From positions 871,889 through 935,888 of the forward strand of contig NZ_JAMDLG010000001.1 in assembly GCF_023721715.1 (NCBI RefSeq): DNA of 64,000 nucleotides, read 5' to 3'. This stretch comes from Parasegetibacter sp. NRK P23 (lineage in GTDB: Bacteria > Bacteroidota > Bacteroidia > Chitinophagales > Chitinophagaceae). The position numbers and the translations under genes are program-made. Below are positions 34,264 to 43,023 of the stretch, one piece after another. Each line of letters opens with the position of its first letter. The stretch's first letter is position 1. Below the pieces are notes generated by a model. That model was not told where the DNA came from. It did not search any database and worked only from the letters and a program-made list of their open reading frames with translations.

Positions 34264-34650
34264 TTAATTGAGTTTAAAAGGAACGATCATTTCAAACACG
34301 GGGATATTCACATCGAAAGAGGATTTGGAAAGCAGGTTCTCCATCTGGTAAGTGCCGTACATTTTCCCCATTTCCGTGCGCAGGTTGCAGCCACTCACAT
34401 ATTGGTACTTTTCTCCCGGCTGCAGGGTTGGCTGAACGCCTACCACGCCTTCCCCCTCCACTTCTCGGTGGGTGCCGTTGCTATCGGCGATGAACCAGTG
34501 CCGGCGTTGCAATTTTACGGGATATGTATTGTGGTTTTCGATGGTGATCCGGTAGGCGAACATGAATTCACCCGACATGGGATTGGAATAGTCGGGTTGA
34601 TAAAACGTTTCCACACTAACTTCAACGCCTTCGGAGATTTTAGATACCAT
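34264..34650 (-). CDS. apaG: ApaG-domain protein
   Basis: The 128-residue protein is the single immunoglobulin-like ApaG domain: VSVETFYQPDYSNP, FAYRITIENHN, QRRHWFIADSNG, EVEGEGVVGVQP, PGEKYQYVSGCNLRT and GTYQME all match the family. ApaG is linked to Co2+/Mg2+ tolerance in enterobacteria, but its biochemical role is unsettled. ATG 34650 is used; the frame can be extended by two codons only with TTG. It is divergent from icd across a 124-bp gap with a promoter motif for each. Confidence 0.93.
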   Translation of the reverse strand: MVSKISEGVEVSVETFYQPDYSNPMSGEFMFAYRITIENHNTYPVKLQRRHWFIADSNGTHREVEGEGVVGVQPTLQPGEKYQYVSGCNLRTEMGKMYGTYQMENLLSKSSFDVNIPVFEMIVPFKLN

Positions 34651-34675
34651 CTTCAACGTTTTTTCTAAAATTAAC

Positions 34676-34683
34676 CAAATTTA
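34676..34683 (-). promoter_or_regulatory. Candidate promoter of apaG
   Basis: The minus strand reads TAAATTTG, an exact -7 match, 25 nt before the apaG ATG. The surrounding sequence is A/T-rich. No -33 element at the proper distance was seen. Confidence 0.4.
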
Positions 34684-34729
34684 AAATTTAAGGCCGATAA
34701 ATAACGCATCCTGAAATAATTTTCAATGC

Positions 34730-34737
34730 TACCTTTG
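34730..34737 (+). promoter_or_regulatory. icd: Candidate promoter of icd
   Basis: TACCTTTG followed by C matches the -7 consensus exactly and is identical to the element before the ligase gene (19475). It lies 37 nt upstream of the icd ATG. The -33 region has no clear TTTG. Confidence 0.45.
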
Positions 34738-34774
34738 CACCACTTTCACTTTACGACATCAAAAACACCATGAT

Positions 34775-36226
34775 ATGAAAATTGCCGTAGCCAAAGGAGA
34801 TGGAATAGGACCGGAGATAATGGATGCTGTTCTTTCTGTTTTCAACGCCGCCAAAGTTTCGCTGGAATACGAATTTGTTGATATGGGTAAATGGGTATTC
34901 GACAAAGGTTTTTCCAATGGAATGACCCCTGAAGCCCAGCAATCTATTGAAACCCTGGGCATCCTTTTCAAAGGCCCCATGGAAACCCCCAAGGGAAAGG
35001 GCGTGAAAAGCGTGAACGTGACCGCCCGTAAAACCTGGAACACCTACGCCAACAAGCGTGTTTTCCAAACATTGTCCGGTGTGGACACCGTTTTCAGCAA
35101 GGCAGGCATTCCCATCGACATCACCATTGTGCGCGAGAACATTGAGGATACCTATGGTGGCGTAGAGCACATGCTCACCCGCGACGTTGCCCTCAGCCGT
35201 CGTTTCATCACACGCCCCGGCAGCTTACAGGTGATCCGCTACGCTTTCGAGATGGCGAAAAAGAAAGGCGCGCGCCGCATCACCTGCGGACACAAGGCCA
35301 ATATCATGAAGATCACCGATGGCCTCTTTCTGGAATGCTTCTACGAAGTAGCCAAAGAATACCCAGAACTCAAAGCCGACGACGTGATCGTGGACGATCT
35401 CTGCATGAAACTCGTTACGCGCCCTGATACTTTTGATGTGGTGGTACTCACCAACCTCCAGGGCGATATCGTTTCCGACCTTTGCGCCGGTCTTGTAGGT
35501 GGACTTGGGTTCGCGCCTTCCGCCAATATCGGCGACCATATCTGCATTTTCGAAGCCGTTCACGGCACCGCACCTGATATTGCCGGTAAAAACATCGCCA
35601 ACCCAACCGCCCTGCTGCTCAGCGGACTTTCTCTCCTGCAGCACATCGGGTTATATGATACCGCCTCCATGATCGAGAACGCCCTGCTTTACACCCTGGA
35701 AAGCGGTGTTCATACAGGCGACTTCGGTGATAAAACAAAACCCTCTCTCAACACAACTGAGTTCGCGCAGGCCATCATCGGCAACTTCGGCAAGAAGCCT
35801 GCCAACAATCCCAAACCAGGCAGCACCGACCAACCCACCAGTTGCACGGTCTTTAACCTGGAAGAGAATCCTATGCTGGAATCCGCCGCTGGCGCAAGCG
35901 AAAAGATCGTTGGTGTGGACATGTTCATCGAGAGCAATATCCAACCCGAAGAACTGGCCCAGAAATGCCTGCGTCATGCCGGTGTTAAGTTCAAACTGGT
36001 GAACATCAGCAACCGCGGGACCCAGGTTTGGCCCACCGGCTCCAAATTCACCAACCTGGTGAACCAATACAACGCGCGCTTTGAAAGCATCGACACCACA
36101 CCACTCAACCAACAGGATGTGATTGGTCTGTATGTAAGTCTGAGCGGAGATTTCAAAATATGTTCCCTTGAGCTCCTGAATAAAGTCGGGGAGAAAAGCG
36201 GTTATTCATTGGCGCAGGGCCAATAA
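34775..36226 (+). CDS. icd: NADP-type isocitrate dehydrogenase with C-terminal extension
   Basis: TCA-cycle enzyme converting isocitrate to 2-oxoglutarate. The 483-residue product has VAKGDGIGPEIMDAV, the isocitrate-binding loop SVNVTARKTWNTYANKRV, VRENIEDTYGGVEHM (the catalytic Tyr), CGHKANIMKITDGLF (the catalytic Lys), NLQGDIVSDLCAGL and AVHGTAPDIAGKNIANP. After residue 335 an extension of about 140 residues follows with KIVGVDMFIES and WPTGSKFTNLVNQ. This layout matches the Thermus-type enzyme (about 495 residues) rather than the 416-residue E. coli type. NADP preference is assumed from that group. It is a single gene ended by a hairpin terminator. Confidence 0.92.
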   Translation: MKIAVAKGDGIGPEIMDAVLSVFNAAKVSLEYEFVDMGKWVFDKGFSNGMTPEAQQSIETLGILFKGPMETPKGKGVKSVNVTARKTWNTYANKRVFQTLSGVDTVFSKAGIPIDITIVRENIEDTYGGVEHMLTRDVALSRRFITRPGSLQVIRYAFEMAKKKGARRITCGHKANIMKITDGLFLECFYEVAKEYPELKADDVIVDDLCMKLVTRPDTFDVVVLTNLQGDIVSDLCAGLVGGLGFAPSANIGDHICIFEAVHGTAPDIAGKNIANPTALLLSGLSLLQHIGLYDTASMIENALLYTLESGVHTGDFGDKTKPSLNTTEFAQAIIGNFGKKPANNPKPGSTDQPTSCTVFNLEENPMLESAAGASEKIVGVDMFIESNIQPEELAQKCLRHAGVKFKLVNISNRGTQVWPTGSKFTNLVNQYNARFESIDTTPLNQQDVIGLYVSLSGDFKICSLELLNKVGEKSGYSLAQGQ

Positions 36227-36248
36227 TAGTTTTCCGATAATCTGATTG

Positions 36249-36298
36249 CGGAGTTGATGTGAGTGATCTTGCTCATTTCAACTCCGTTCTTATTTTAC
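36249..36298 (+). terminator. Terminator after icd
   Basis: CGGAGTTGA (36249-36257) pairs with TCAACTCCG (36278-36286); an inner TGAG/CTCA stem (36260-36263 / 36272-36275) extends it after a 2-nt mismatch. It is followed by T-rich TTCTTATTTTA, which runs into the stop codon of the convergent SUI1 gene. Confidence 0.75.
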
Positions 36299-36622
36299 AT
36301 CAACGTATCCTTCTTTTTTAAGAAAGGCTTTCAATTTCTCCCGGTGATCCCCCTGTACGATGATCTCTCCATCCTTCGCGGAGCCACCCGTTCCGCAATG
36401 GTTCTTCAGTTTTTTACCTAATGCTTCGAGGTCCTCCTCTTTTCCTATGAACCCGAGTACAACCGTAACCGTTTTTCCGCCGCGGTGTTTCGTCTCCAAC
36501 TGAATCCTTAACCGCTGCGCGGCTTTCGGCAGGGTTTCCACTACTTCAGCTTCCTCTTCTATCTTAAAACCCGGATCGGTGGAGTAAACGATCCCTGTTC
36601 CGGTAATTTTCTTTTTTGCCAT
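36290..36622 (-). CDS. SUI1/YciH-type translation factor-like protein
   Basis: The 110-residue protein ends in a SUI1 (eIF1-like) domain: KHRGGKTVTVVLGFIGKEEDL, GKKLKNHCGTGGSAKDGEIIVQGDHREKL and KKEGYVDVK. The fold binds ribosomes and can influence start-codon selection; the bacterial YciH role is only partly understood. ATG 36622 (MAKKK) is preferred over ATG 36634 four codons upstream. It starts 16 bp after the nadC stop and is probably read from the same transcript. Confidence 0.9.
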   Translation of the reverse strand: MAKKKITGTGIVYSTDPGFKIEEEAEVVETLPKAAQRLRIQLETKHRGGKTVTVVLGFIGKEEDLEALGKKLKNHCGTGGSAKDGEIIVQGDHREKLKAFLKKEGYVDVK

Positions 36623-36638
36623 CTTTTCAAGCATTACA

Positions 36639-37487
36639 TTAAACAGCTTTCAAACTAAGGTCCAGGCTTCTGGCCTGGTGGATCAATGCGCCCACACTTA
36701 CAAAATCCACGTTGGTGGCGGCGTAGTCCAGGAGATTGTCAAGGTTTATTCCGCCACTGGCTTCTGTTTCCAATCTTCCATCTATCAGTTCCATGGCTTC
36801 TTTCAGCAACGATGGCGAGAAATTATCGAGCATAACCCTGTTCACTTTTCCGGACGCCAGCACCTTCTGTACATCTTCCAATGACCGCGTTTCTATCTCA
36901 ATCTCAAGTGGCAGTTGCAACCGTTGTACATAAACATAGGCTTTTTCAATGGCCATTTCAATCCCCCCGCAATAGTCGATATGATTGTCTTTGAGCATAA
37001 TCATATCATACAGTCCCATTCTATGGTTCACCCCTCCTCCTATGCGCACCGCTTCTTTTTCAAGCAACCGGAAGTTGGGCGTGGTTTTCCTGGTATCCAG
37101 CACGCGTGTGTGCCATCCTTCCAGTTTGCCGACATACTGCCTTGTTAGTGTTGCGATACCACTCATGCGTTGCATGCAGTTCAACGCAAGTCTTTCACAG
37201 GACAAAATCGTATGCACACTGGCTTCCACTTCAAACGCTGTTTCTCCGGCCTTCATGGGTTCCCCGTCTTTTTTATGGGGCGTAAAAACGGAGGAACTAT
37301 CCTGCATGGCGAAGATTTTCCTGGCCACTTCAAGCCCGGCCAATACCCCGTCTTCTTTGATCTTCAGCACTGCTTTCCCCCTGGCATCTGCCGGAATACA
37401 ACTTAAAGTAGAATGATCCCCATCCCCGATGTCTTCTGCCAAAGCTGCTGTGACCAAAGCCGCCAATTGTTCGTCGAACGTTCTCAT
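36639..37487 (-). CDS. nadC: Nicotinate-nucleotide pyrophosphorylase (carboxylating)
   Basis: De novo NAD synthesis enzyme that turns quinolinate and PRPP into nicotinate mononucleotide. The 282-residue product contains ALAEDIGDGDHSTL, CERLALNCMQRMSGIAT, TRKTTPNFRLLEKEAVRIGGGVNHRMGLYDMIMLKDNHI, EIEIETRSLEDV, VMLDNFSP and ASGGINLDNL, all NadC signatures with the quinolinate-binding Arg/His/Lys residues. A TAGCTTTG motif ends 4 nt before the ATG, so the mRNA may be almost leaderless. SUI1 follows downstream. Confidence 0.95.
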   Translation of the reverse strand: MRTFDEQLAALVTAALAEDIGDGDHSTLSCIPADARGKAVLKIKEDGVLAGLEVARKIFAMQDSSSVFTPHKKDGEPMKAGETAFEVEASVHTILSCERLALNCMQRMSGIATLTRQYVGKLEGWHTRVLDTRKTTPNFRLLEKEAVRIGGGVNHRMGLYDMIMLKDNHIDYCGGIEMAIEKAYVYVQRLQLPLEIEIETRSLEDVQKVLASGKVNRVMLDNFSPSLLKEAMELIDGRLETEASGGINLDNLLDYAATNVDFVSVGALIHQARSLDLSLKAV

Positions 37488-37491
37488 AAAG

Positions 37492-37499
37492 CAAAGCTA
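37492..37499 (-). promoter_or_regulatory. Candidate promoter directly at the nadC start
   Basis: The minus strand reads TAGCTTTG, an exact -7 match, with only four bases (CTTT) before the ATG. If used, transcription starts at or within the start codon. No -33 element at normal spacing. Confidence 0.35.
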
Positions 37500-37647
37500 C
37501 ATAAAACGTGCGCAACCGAAGAGAGAGAAAAACACCGATAACATACCGTTTTTTAACGGAGCACTCCTGTACAAAGGTTTGTTTAATACCTTCAATACAG
37601 TTCCAACCATACTTCCGCAAATCTTCCATCCATTCAATGATAAAAAA

Positions 37648-37677
37648 GAGCGGCGCATCTTTTACGATGCGCCGCTC
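37648..37677 (-). terminator. Strong terminator of the DUF4783 gene
   Basis: GAGCGGCGCATC (37648-37659) pairs perfectly with GATGCGCCGCTC (37666-37677) around TTTTAC. On the minus strand it is followed by TTTTTT (complement of 37642-37647). The stem sequence closely resembles the gldN terminator at 48715. The rest of the 37488-37700 gap shows nothing else. Confidence 0.9.
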
Positions 37678-37700
37678 CAATCAAACGATATATAAACGGA

Positions 37701-38096
37701 TCAGGCTCCGCTGTTCTCCAATCGTATTTCCTGGAGCAATTGCTTTTCTCCTTTTTGTTTCAGGAATATCGTGGCCCGGTACTGGCCATTTTTAGTTTGC
37801 AGAATACCGATACAAAACTGGCTTCCCCCGTTCTCCCCTTTGTGTTTCACTTCAAAACTCTTTACTGCATTGGTCGTGAAGAAATCTTTCATTACCAGTT
37901 CCGCCTGACTTTTACTGTAAGAATTGCTTTTCGCGGGAAGGGAAATATCCACGTAAGTATCGAAAAATTTGGACAATTGGGCCGCATTCCCTGACTTCAT
38001 GGCGCTTACGACGCCATCAAGGGTCTGAAAGTTGGTGAATGCGGTAAGCAGCAACACCGGCAAAAGGATTAAGGCGCTCCGGTAAAGATATTTCAT
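37701..38096 (-). CDS. DUF4783 exported protein
   Basis: The 131-residue product has a signal peptide (about 1-19) and a small NTF2/SnoaL-like domain: LDGVVSAMKSGNAAQLSKFFDTYVDISLP, AELVMKDFFTTN and FCIGILQTKNGQYRATIFLKQ. This is the Bacteroidota-specific DUF4783 family, periplasmic and of unknown function, often found near nadC as here. It has its own strong terminator, so it is probably transcribed separately from nadC. Confidence 0.85.
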   Translation of the reverse strand: MKYLYRSALILLPVLLLTAFTNFQTLDGVVSAMKSGNAAQLSKFFDTYVDISLPAKSNSYSKSQAELVMKDFFTTNAVKSFEVKHKGENGGSQFCIGILQTKNGQYRATIFLKQKGEKQLLQEIRLENSGA

Positions 38097-38206
38097 GATA
38101 CTGATTTTAACCCTGAGGTACCCAAAAACATGCCAGATTAGGATTTTTCCGGGCTTTTCACGACCTAAATATAGCTGTTTCCTCCGTCAAAATTCTGTAA
38201 ATGAGT

Positions 38207-38214
38207 TAGTTTTG
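38207..38214 (+). promoter_or_regulatory. Candidate promoter directly at the gpmI start
   Basis: TAGTTTTG is an exact -7 match ending 5 nt before the gpmI ATG, so the transcript would be leaderless or nearly so. It shares its eight bases with the TonB promoter at 25746. No clear -33. Confidence 0.35.
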
Positions 38215-38219
38215 ATTTC

Positions 38220-39749
38220 ATGGAAAAGAAAAAAGCAATACTGGTTATCATGGATGGCTGGGGTTTGGGCCAGGTTCCCACCGCGGATGCCATCAGCAGC
38301 GCAAATACGCCATTTGTAGATAGTTTGTACGGAAAATATCCCAACACCACCCTTGTTACCTGCGGGGAAGAAGTGGGATTGCCTGAAGGGCAGATGGGCA
38401 ACAGCGAAGTGGGACACCTCAACCTGGGGGCGGGACGCATCGTTTACCAGGAACTTCAGCGCATTAACGTTGCCGTTAAATCCGGTGAAATGTTCACCAA
38501 CCCTGTGCTGCTGAAAGCGATCGACTATGCACGCACACAACAGAAGCCACTTCACCTGATGGGCCTGGTAAGCGATGGCGGGGTACACTCCCACATCAAC
38601 CACCTGATGGCGCTCACCAGCTTCCTGGCCACGCAGAACGTTCCACAGGTATATATACACGTATTTACGGATGGAAGGGATACGGATCCAAAAGGAGGAC
38701 TGGGTTATGTTACTACCCTGGAAGAGCACCTTACCCGTACAACCGGGAAAATAGCCACCGTCTCCGGAAGGTATTACGCCATGGACCGCGACAAACGCTG
38801 GGAACGCGTGAAACTCGCTTACGACGCATTGGTAAATGGAAGAGGAAACAAAGCCGCGTCAGCCATCGAAGCCATTACTTCTTCCTATGCTGAAGACAAA
38901 ACCGACGAATTCATCCTCCCCACCAATATCACCGGAGCCGACGGCCTGCCCATCGCCACCATCGCCGACGGCGATGCCGTGATCTGCTTCAACTTCAGAA
39001 CGGACCGCTGCCGCGAGATCACACAGGTGCTTACGCAGGAAGACTTCCCTGAACTGGGCATGCACAAAAAAACATTGCACTATACCACCATCACGGAATA
39101 CGATAAAACCTTCAAAGACGTATCCGTTATGTTTGAAAACGATAACCTCACCAACACACTAGGAGAAGTGATCGCCGCACACGGCCTCAAACAAATCCGC
39201 ATCGCCGAAACGGAGAAATACCCCCACGTCACCTTCTTCTTCAGCGGTGGCCGGGAACTTCCCTTCCCAGGCGAAGAAAGAATCCTGAAACCTTCGCCCA
39301 AAGTGGCCACTTATGACCTGAAACCTGAAATGAGCGCTTACGACCTTACCGACGCGATCGTTCCTGAAATTCAAAACCAAACCGCCGATTTCATCTGCCT
39401 GAATTTCGCCAACGCCGATATGGTGGGCCATACAGGGATTTTTGAAGCCGCCATGAAAGCCGCGGAAACCGTAGACAACTGCGTTCAACGCGTGGTAACC
39501 GCCGCCCTGGAAAACGGCTATACCGTGTTTCTAACAGCAGATCATGGCAACGCCGATTATATGCGGAACGAAGACGGATCACCCAATACCGCGCATACGC
39601 TGAACCTGGTGCCGTTGTTCGTTATTGATAAAAACTGGCATGGCACCTTGCAGCCAGGAAAACTGGGTGATATCGCGCCTTCTATCTTAACGATGATGGG
39701 TCTTCCTATCCCCCCGCAAATGACCGGCAAGGTGCTGGTTTCGGCATAA
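38220..39749 (+). CDS. gpmI: 2,3-bisphosphoglycerate-independent phosphoglycerate mutase
   Basis: Glycolytic/gluconeogenic Mn-dependent enzyme interconverting 3- and 2-phosphoglycerate. The 509-residue product has the alkaline-phosphatase-like metal motifs: ILVIMDGWGLG with metal-binding Asp12, the nucleophile Ser62 in MGNSEVGHLNLGAGR, VSDGGVHSHINHL, FTDGRDTDP, GRYYAMDRDKRWER, FNFRTDRCREIT, NFANADMVGHTG and LTADHGNADYM. Length is standard. The next gene begins 9 bp after its stop and may be co-transcribed. Confidence 0.96.
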   Translation: MEKKKAILVIMDGWGLGQVPTADAISSANTPFVDSLYGKYPNTTLVTCGEEVGLPEGQMGNSEVGHLNLGAGRIVYQELQRINVAVKSGEMFTNPVLLKAIDYARTQQKPLHLMGLVSDGGVHSHINHLMALTSFLATQNVPQVYIHVFTDGRDTDPKGGLGYVTTLEEHLTRTTGKIATVSGRYYAMDRDKRWERVKLAYDALVNGRGNKAASAIEAITSSYAEDKTDEFILPTNITGADGLPIATIADGDAVICFNFRTDRCREITQVLTQEDFPELGMHKKTLHYTTITEYDKTFKDVSVMFENDNLTNTLGEVIAAHGLKQIRIAETEKYPHVTFFFSGGRELPFPGEERILKPSPKVATYDLKPEMSAYDLTDAIVPEIQNQTADFICLNFANADMVGHTGIFEAAMKAAETVDNCVQRVVTAALENGYTVFLTADHGNADYMRNEDGSPNTAHTLNLVPLFVIDKNWHGTLQPGKLGDIAPSILTMMGLPIPPQMTGKVLVSA

Positions 39750-39758
39750 ATAAACCGT

Positions 39759-40244
39759 ATGAAAAAAAGAATACTGACAGGCCTGCTGGTCGCTTTTCTA
39801 CTGATGCAGTTCTTCCGGCCGGAAGCCAACAGCACAACTGCTCCGCAGCCCAATGCCCTTTCGGCAGGTTATGCCGTGCCGGAAGCCGCAGCCATTATTC
39901 TGAAGAAGTCCTGTAACGACTGTCACTCCAACAATACCAGTTATCCCTGGTATGCGCACGTGCAGCCCGTTGGCTGGTGGCTCGCGGACCATATTAAGGA
40001 TGGGAAGAACGAATTGAATTTCGATGAGTTCCTCACCTATGGCCTGAAAAAACAGGATCACAAGCTGGAAGAAGTGATAGAAGAAGTGAAAAAAGGCCAT
40101 ATGCCGCTACCGTCTTATGTGCGCATGCACAAAAGTGCCGCGCTCACCAAAGCGGAAAAAGAAGCGATTGTAGCCTGGGCCGATAAAACCCGGAAAGAAA
40201 TACAGAACAAAATGCTGGTAGCGGGTGAACGTAAAACACCATAA
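39759..40244 (+). CDS. Periplasmic heme-binding domain protein (single CxxCH)
   Basis: The 161-residue product has an N-terminal membrane anchor or signal (about 5-18) and a small cytochrome-c-like domain with SCNDCHSN (CxxCH, about residue 52), SYPWYAHVQPVGWWLADHIKDGK and MPLPSYVRMHKSAALT, where Met residues could be distal ligands. It matches the Haem_bd family common in Bacteroidota, thought to bind one c-type heme in the periplasm. It is the first gene of a cluster with a TonB receptor and a PepSY membrane protein, suggesting a role in heme or iron handling or in associated electron transfer. Confidence 0.87.
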   Translation: MKKRILTGLLVAFLLMQFFRPEANSTTAPQPNALSAGYAVPEAAAIILKKSCNDCHSNNTSYPWYAHVQPVGWWLADHIKDGKNELNFDEFLTYGLKKQDHKLEEVIEEVKKGHMPLPSYVRMHKSAALTKAEKEAIVAWADKTRKEIQNKMLVAGERKTP

Positions 40245-40755
40245 TATTCCAACTTTCAGCGGGGCAATGCTGCTACTCCTACTGGCGGCCGCCCCGCTTT
40301 TTCTTTCCCTCGCATTCCTGGGCAGGCAGGCCATGATACGCCATGAAATGGAAGAACGGCTGGAAAAAGAGGCGCTCACCACCATCTTTGTACCCAGGGG
40401 CCGGTTGTATTGGGTGAAGAAGAACAAAGAGATACAGCTTGGAAAAGATTTGTTTGATGTGAAAAAAATCGTTCCGGTGGCAAAAGGGTACCTCGTTACC
40501 GGCTTGTACGATTATGATGAAAAACATATTCACCGGCAATTAAGTAACGCGATAGAAGGCCAGGCGGAAGAAGAACAACAAGATGCTTTTGGCACCTGGC
40601 TCTTTAAACAACAGTATACCTGCCCTGACCAGGAGCCGGCCATGCCCGTTGAAAGCACTGCAATCCTTAAGCTGTACAACATTTATCCGACCGGATATTT
40701 TCAGAAAAATGAACAAAAGGTGCCCACCCCTCCTCCCCGGCATCCGTTTTCTTAA
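40225..40755 (+). CDS. Uncharacterised single-pass membrane protein in the heme cluster
   Basis: The 176-residue protein has one hydrophobic helix (about residues 15-34) and a mostly charged periplasmic or cytoplasmic part with VPRGRLYWVKKNKEIQLGKDLFDVKKI and a C-terminal PTPPPRH tail. The segment between QQYTCPDQEP and YNIYPTGYF carries one cysteine. I do not recognise a family. The GTG start at 40225 overlaps the heme protein gene by 20 bp; an ATG at 40267 would remove the basic N-terminus. Its place between the heme-binding protein and a receptor suggests a part in the same uptake system. Confidence 0.6.
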   Translation: MNVKHHNIPTFSGAMLLLLLAAAPLFLSLAFLGRQAMIRHEMEERLEKEALTTIFVPRGRLYWVKKNKEIQLGKDLFDVKKIVPVAKGYLVTGLYDYDEKHIHRQLSNAIEGQAEEEQQDAFGTWLFKQQYTCPDQEPAMPVESTAILKLYNIYPTGYFQKNEQKVPTPPPRHPFS

Positions 40756-40793
40756 ACACACACTGCTGTTCATTTTTTCAAACCAATACTAAC

Positions 40794-43013
40794 ATGGATT
40801 ACAGAAGAATTATATGCTCCTGTACAGCCATGGGCATGTTCTTTTTTGCCCAGGCACAGGATAAAAAGAGCAAGGATTCCTTGTGGAACGAACTGGATGA
40901 AGTAGTTGTTTCCTACAACAAATGGGAGCAAAACCTGAATGAGGTCCCCAATAAGATCGCGCGCATCAATATGAAACTCGCTGCCTTGCAACACCCGCAA
41001 ACAGCGGCCGACCTGCTGGGTGCTTCGGGCTCAGTATTCATTCAGAAAAGCCAGATGGGCGGCGGAAGCCCGATGATACGCGGTTTTGCCACCAACCGTG
41101 TACTTATTGTAGTGGATGGCGTGCGCATGAACAACGCCATTTACCGCAGCGGTAACCTCCAGAACGTGATCTCGCTTGATGCGCTGGCTACTGAAAACGC
41201 GGAAGTGATCTTCGGGCCGGGAAGTCTTATTTATGGAAGCGATGCCATTGGTGGTGTAATGGATTTTCATTCCTTCACGCCGAAACTATCGTCCAATGAG
41301 GACTTGTTCGTTAAAGCGAATGTGCTCACCCGTTATGCTTCCGCGAACAAGGAAAAAACCGTTCATGCCGACGTGAATTTCGGGGAGAAAAAAATATCTT
41401 TTCTTTCCAGCTTCACCTACAGTGATTTCGGCGACATGAAGATGGGAAAGAACGGCGGCCAGGACAGCTACCTTCGCCCCAATTCCGTGGAATGGATCAA
41501 CGGGAAAGACAGTGTGGTCACTAACCCGGACCCGCGTGTCCAGTTGCAAAGCGGTTACCATCAGCTCAACCTGTTGCAGAAAATCCGTATCCGCCCCAAC
41601 GATCATTGGGACCTCGGTTATGCCTACCATTATTCCGCTACGGGTAATGTGCCCCGTTATGACCGGTTGATTGAAACGAGCGGCGGCTTACCCACCTTCG
41701 CCCAATGGTATTATGGCCCGCAACGCTGGGAAATGCACCAGGCACAGGCAGCTTACACTGGCAGAACCGCGCTGTTCGACAACATGAAGGCCGTATTTGC
41801 CTACCAGGATTATGAAGAAAGTCGCCACGACCGGCGCAGAAACAATGCCAACCTCCGCAACCTCACTGAAACCGTGGAAGCTGTTTCCGCCAACTTCGAT
41901 TTCCTGAAAATGCTCGACCCGCATACAAGCCTGTTTTATGGCGCAGAATACGTTTTCAATGAAGTGGGCTCAACAGGAAACAGGGTGAACACCACCAACG
42001 GAACAGTTTCAGGTGTGGCTTCCCGTTATCCTAACGGATCAAAGTGGCAATCAGCGGCCGCTTACATCAGTTTGAAAAAACGGGTAAACCCGAAACTTGT
42101 GCTGTCCACCGGCCTCCGGTACAACCATGTTTCACTGAAGAGCAGGTTCGATACTACTTACTTCAAAACACCATTCCTGGAAGCGGACATCAGCAAAGGG
42201 GCTCTTACAGGCAATATTGGTATCACCTACCGCACAACGGAAAACTCACACCTTTTCTTCAATGTATCTACCGGGTTCAGAAGTCCGAACGTGGACGATA
42301 TCGGGAAGATATTTGAATCGGTTACCGGAAGACTGACGGTGCCGAACGCGAACCTGTCATCGGAATACGCGTGGAACGGCGAGTTGGGCTGGAACATCAA
42401 AAAAGAGAGAAGGTATAGTTTCGACATCACCGCCTTCTTCACCTATCTGGATAACGCCATCGCACGGAGAGCTTTCCGGTTGAATGGCAGCGACAGCCTA
42501 GAATTCAATGGCGGCATGGTGTTCACGGAAGCCCTTCAGAACGTGGCACACGCCAAAGTATGGGGCGTGCAGGGTGCTTTTTCTGTGTTTATTGCCCCGA
42601 GAATATCCTGGAGCATCCAGGGCAATTGGACGAAAGGAGAAGAAACGGACGACGCGGAAGACAAGAACGTTCCACTACGCCACGCGGCCCCCTTCTTCGG
42701 GAACAGCCACCTGCGTTTTATGCGTGGCAAATGGCTGTTCGACCTGTATGGCATCTACAATGCCGCGATCCGTTACGAGGACTTGGCGCCCACCGAGCAG
42801 GTGAAAACCTTCATCTACGCAAAGGACGCGAACGGCAACCCTTATTCACCTTCCTGGTACACCATCAACCTGAAGGGAAGTTGCGAGATCAACCGCCATA
42901 TTTCTGTTTCCGGAGGCTGGGAAAACATGACCAACCAAAGGTACAGGCCTTATTCATCCGGCATTGTGGCCGCGGGTTCCAACCTCGTACTCTCCGTAAA
43001 AGCTTCCATTTAA
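40794..43013 (+). CDS. TonB-dependent receptor, heme/hemoglobin type
   Basis: The 739-residue outer-membrane receptor has a signal peptide (1-21, AQA-Q), no N-terminal carboxypeptidase-like domain, a plug with LDEVVVSYNKWEQNLNEVP, GGGSPMIRGFATNRVLIVVDGVRMNNAIYRSGNLQNVI and EVIFGPGSLIYGSDAIGG, and a 22-strand-type barrel with SHLFFNVSTGFRSPNVDDI (the FRAP-NPNL-like region near residue 480) and a last strand ending in VKASI. The plug motifs and FRxPN segment are typical of heme receptors such as HmuR/HemR. The flanking heme-binding and PepSY proteins support heme or iron import. Confidence 0.88.
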   Translation: MDYRRIICSCTAMGMFFFAQAQDKKSKDSLWNELDEVVVSYNKWEQNLNEVPNKIARINMKLAALQHPQTAADLLGASGSVFIQKSQMGGGSPMIRGFATNRVLIVVDGVRMNNAIYRSGNLQNVISLDALATENAEVIFGPGSLIYGSDAIGGVMDFHSFTPKLSSNEDLFVKANVLTRYASANKEKTVHADVNFGEKKISFLSSFTYSDFGDMKMGKNGGQDSYLRPNSVEWINGKDSVVTNPDPRVQLQSGYHQLNLLQKIRIRPNDHWDLGYAYHYSATGNVPRYDRLIETSGGLPTFAQWYYGPQRWEMHQAQAAYTGRTALFDNMKAVFAYQDYEESRHDRRRNNANLRNLTETVEAVSANFDFLKMLDPHTSLFYGAEYVFNEVGSTGNRVNTTNGTVSGVASRYPNGSKWQSAAAYISLKKRVNPKLVLSTGLRYNHVSLKSRFDTTYFKTPFLEADISKGALTGNIGITYRTTENSHLFFNVSTGFRSPNVDDIGKIFESVTGRLTVPNANLSSEYAWNGELGWNIKKERRYSFDITAFFTYLDNAIARRAFRLNGSDSLEFNGGMVFTEALQNVAHAKVWGVQGAFSVFIAPRISWSIQGNWTKGEETDDAEDKNVPLRHAAPFFGNSHLRFMRGKWLFDLYGIYNAAIRYEDLAPTEQVKTFIYAKDANGNPYSPSWYTINLKGSCEINRHISVSGGWENMTNQRYRPYSSGIVAAGSNLVLSVKASI

Positions 43014-43023
43014 AACACCAACC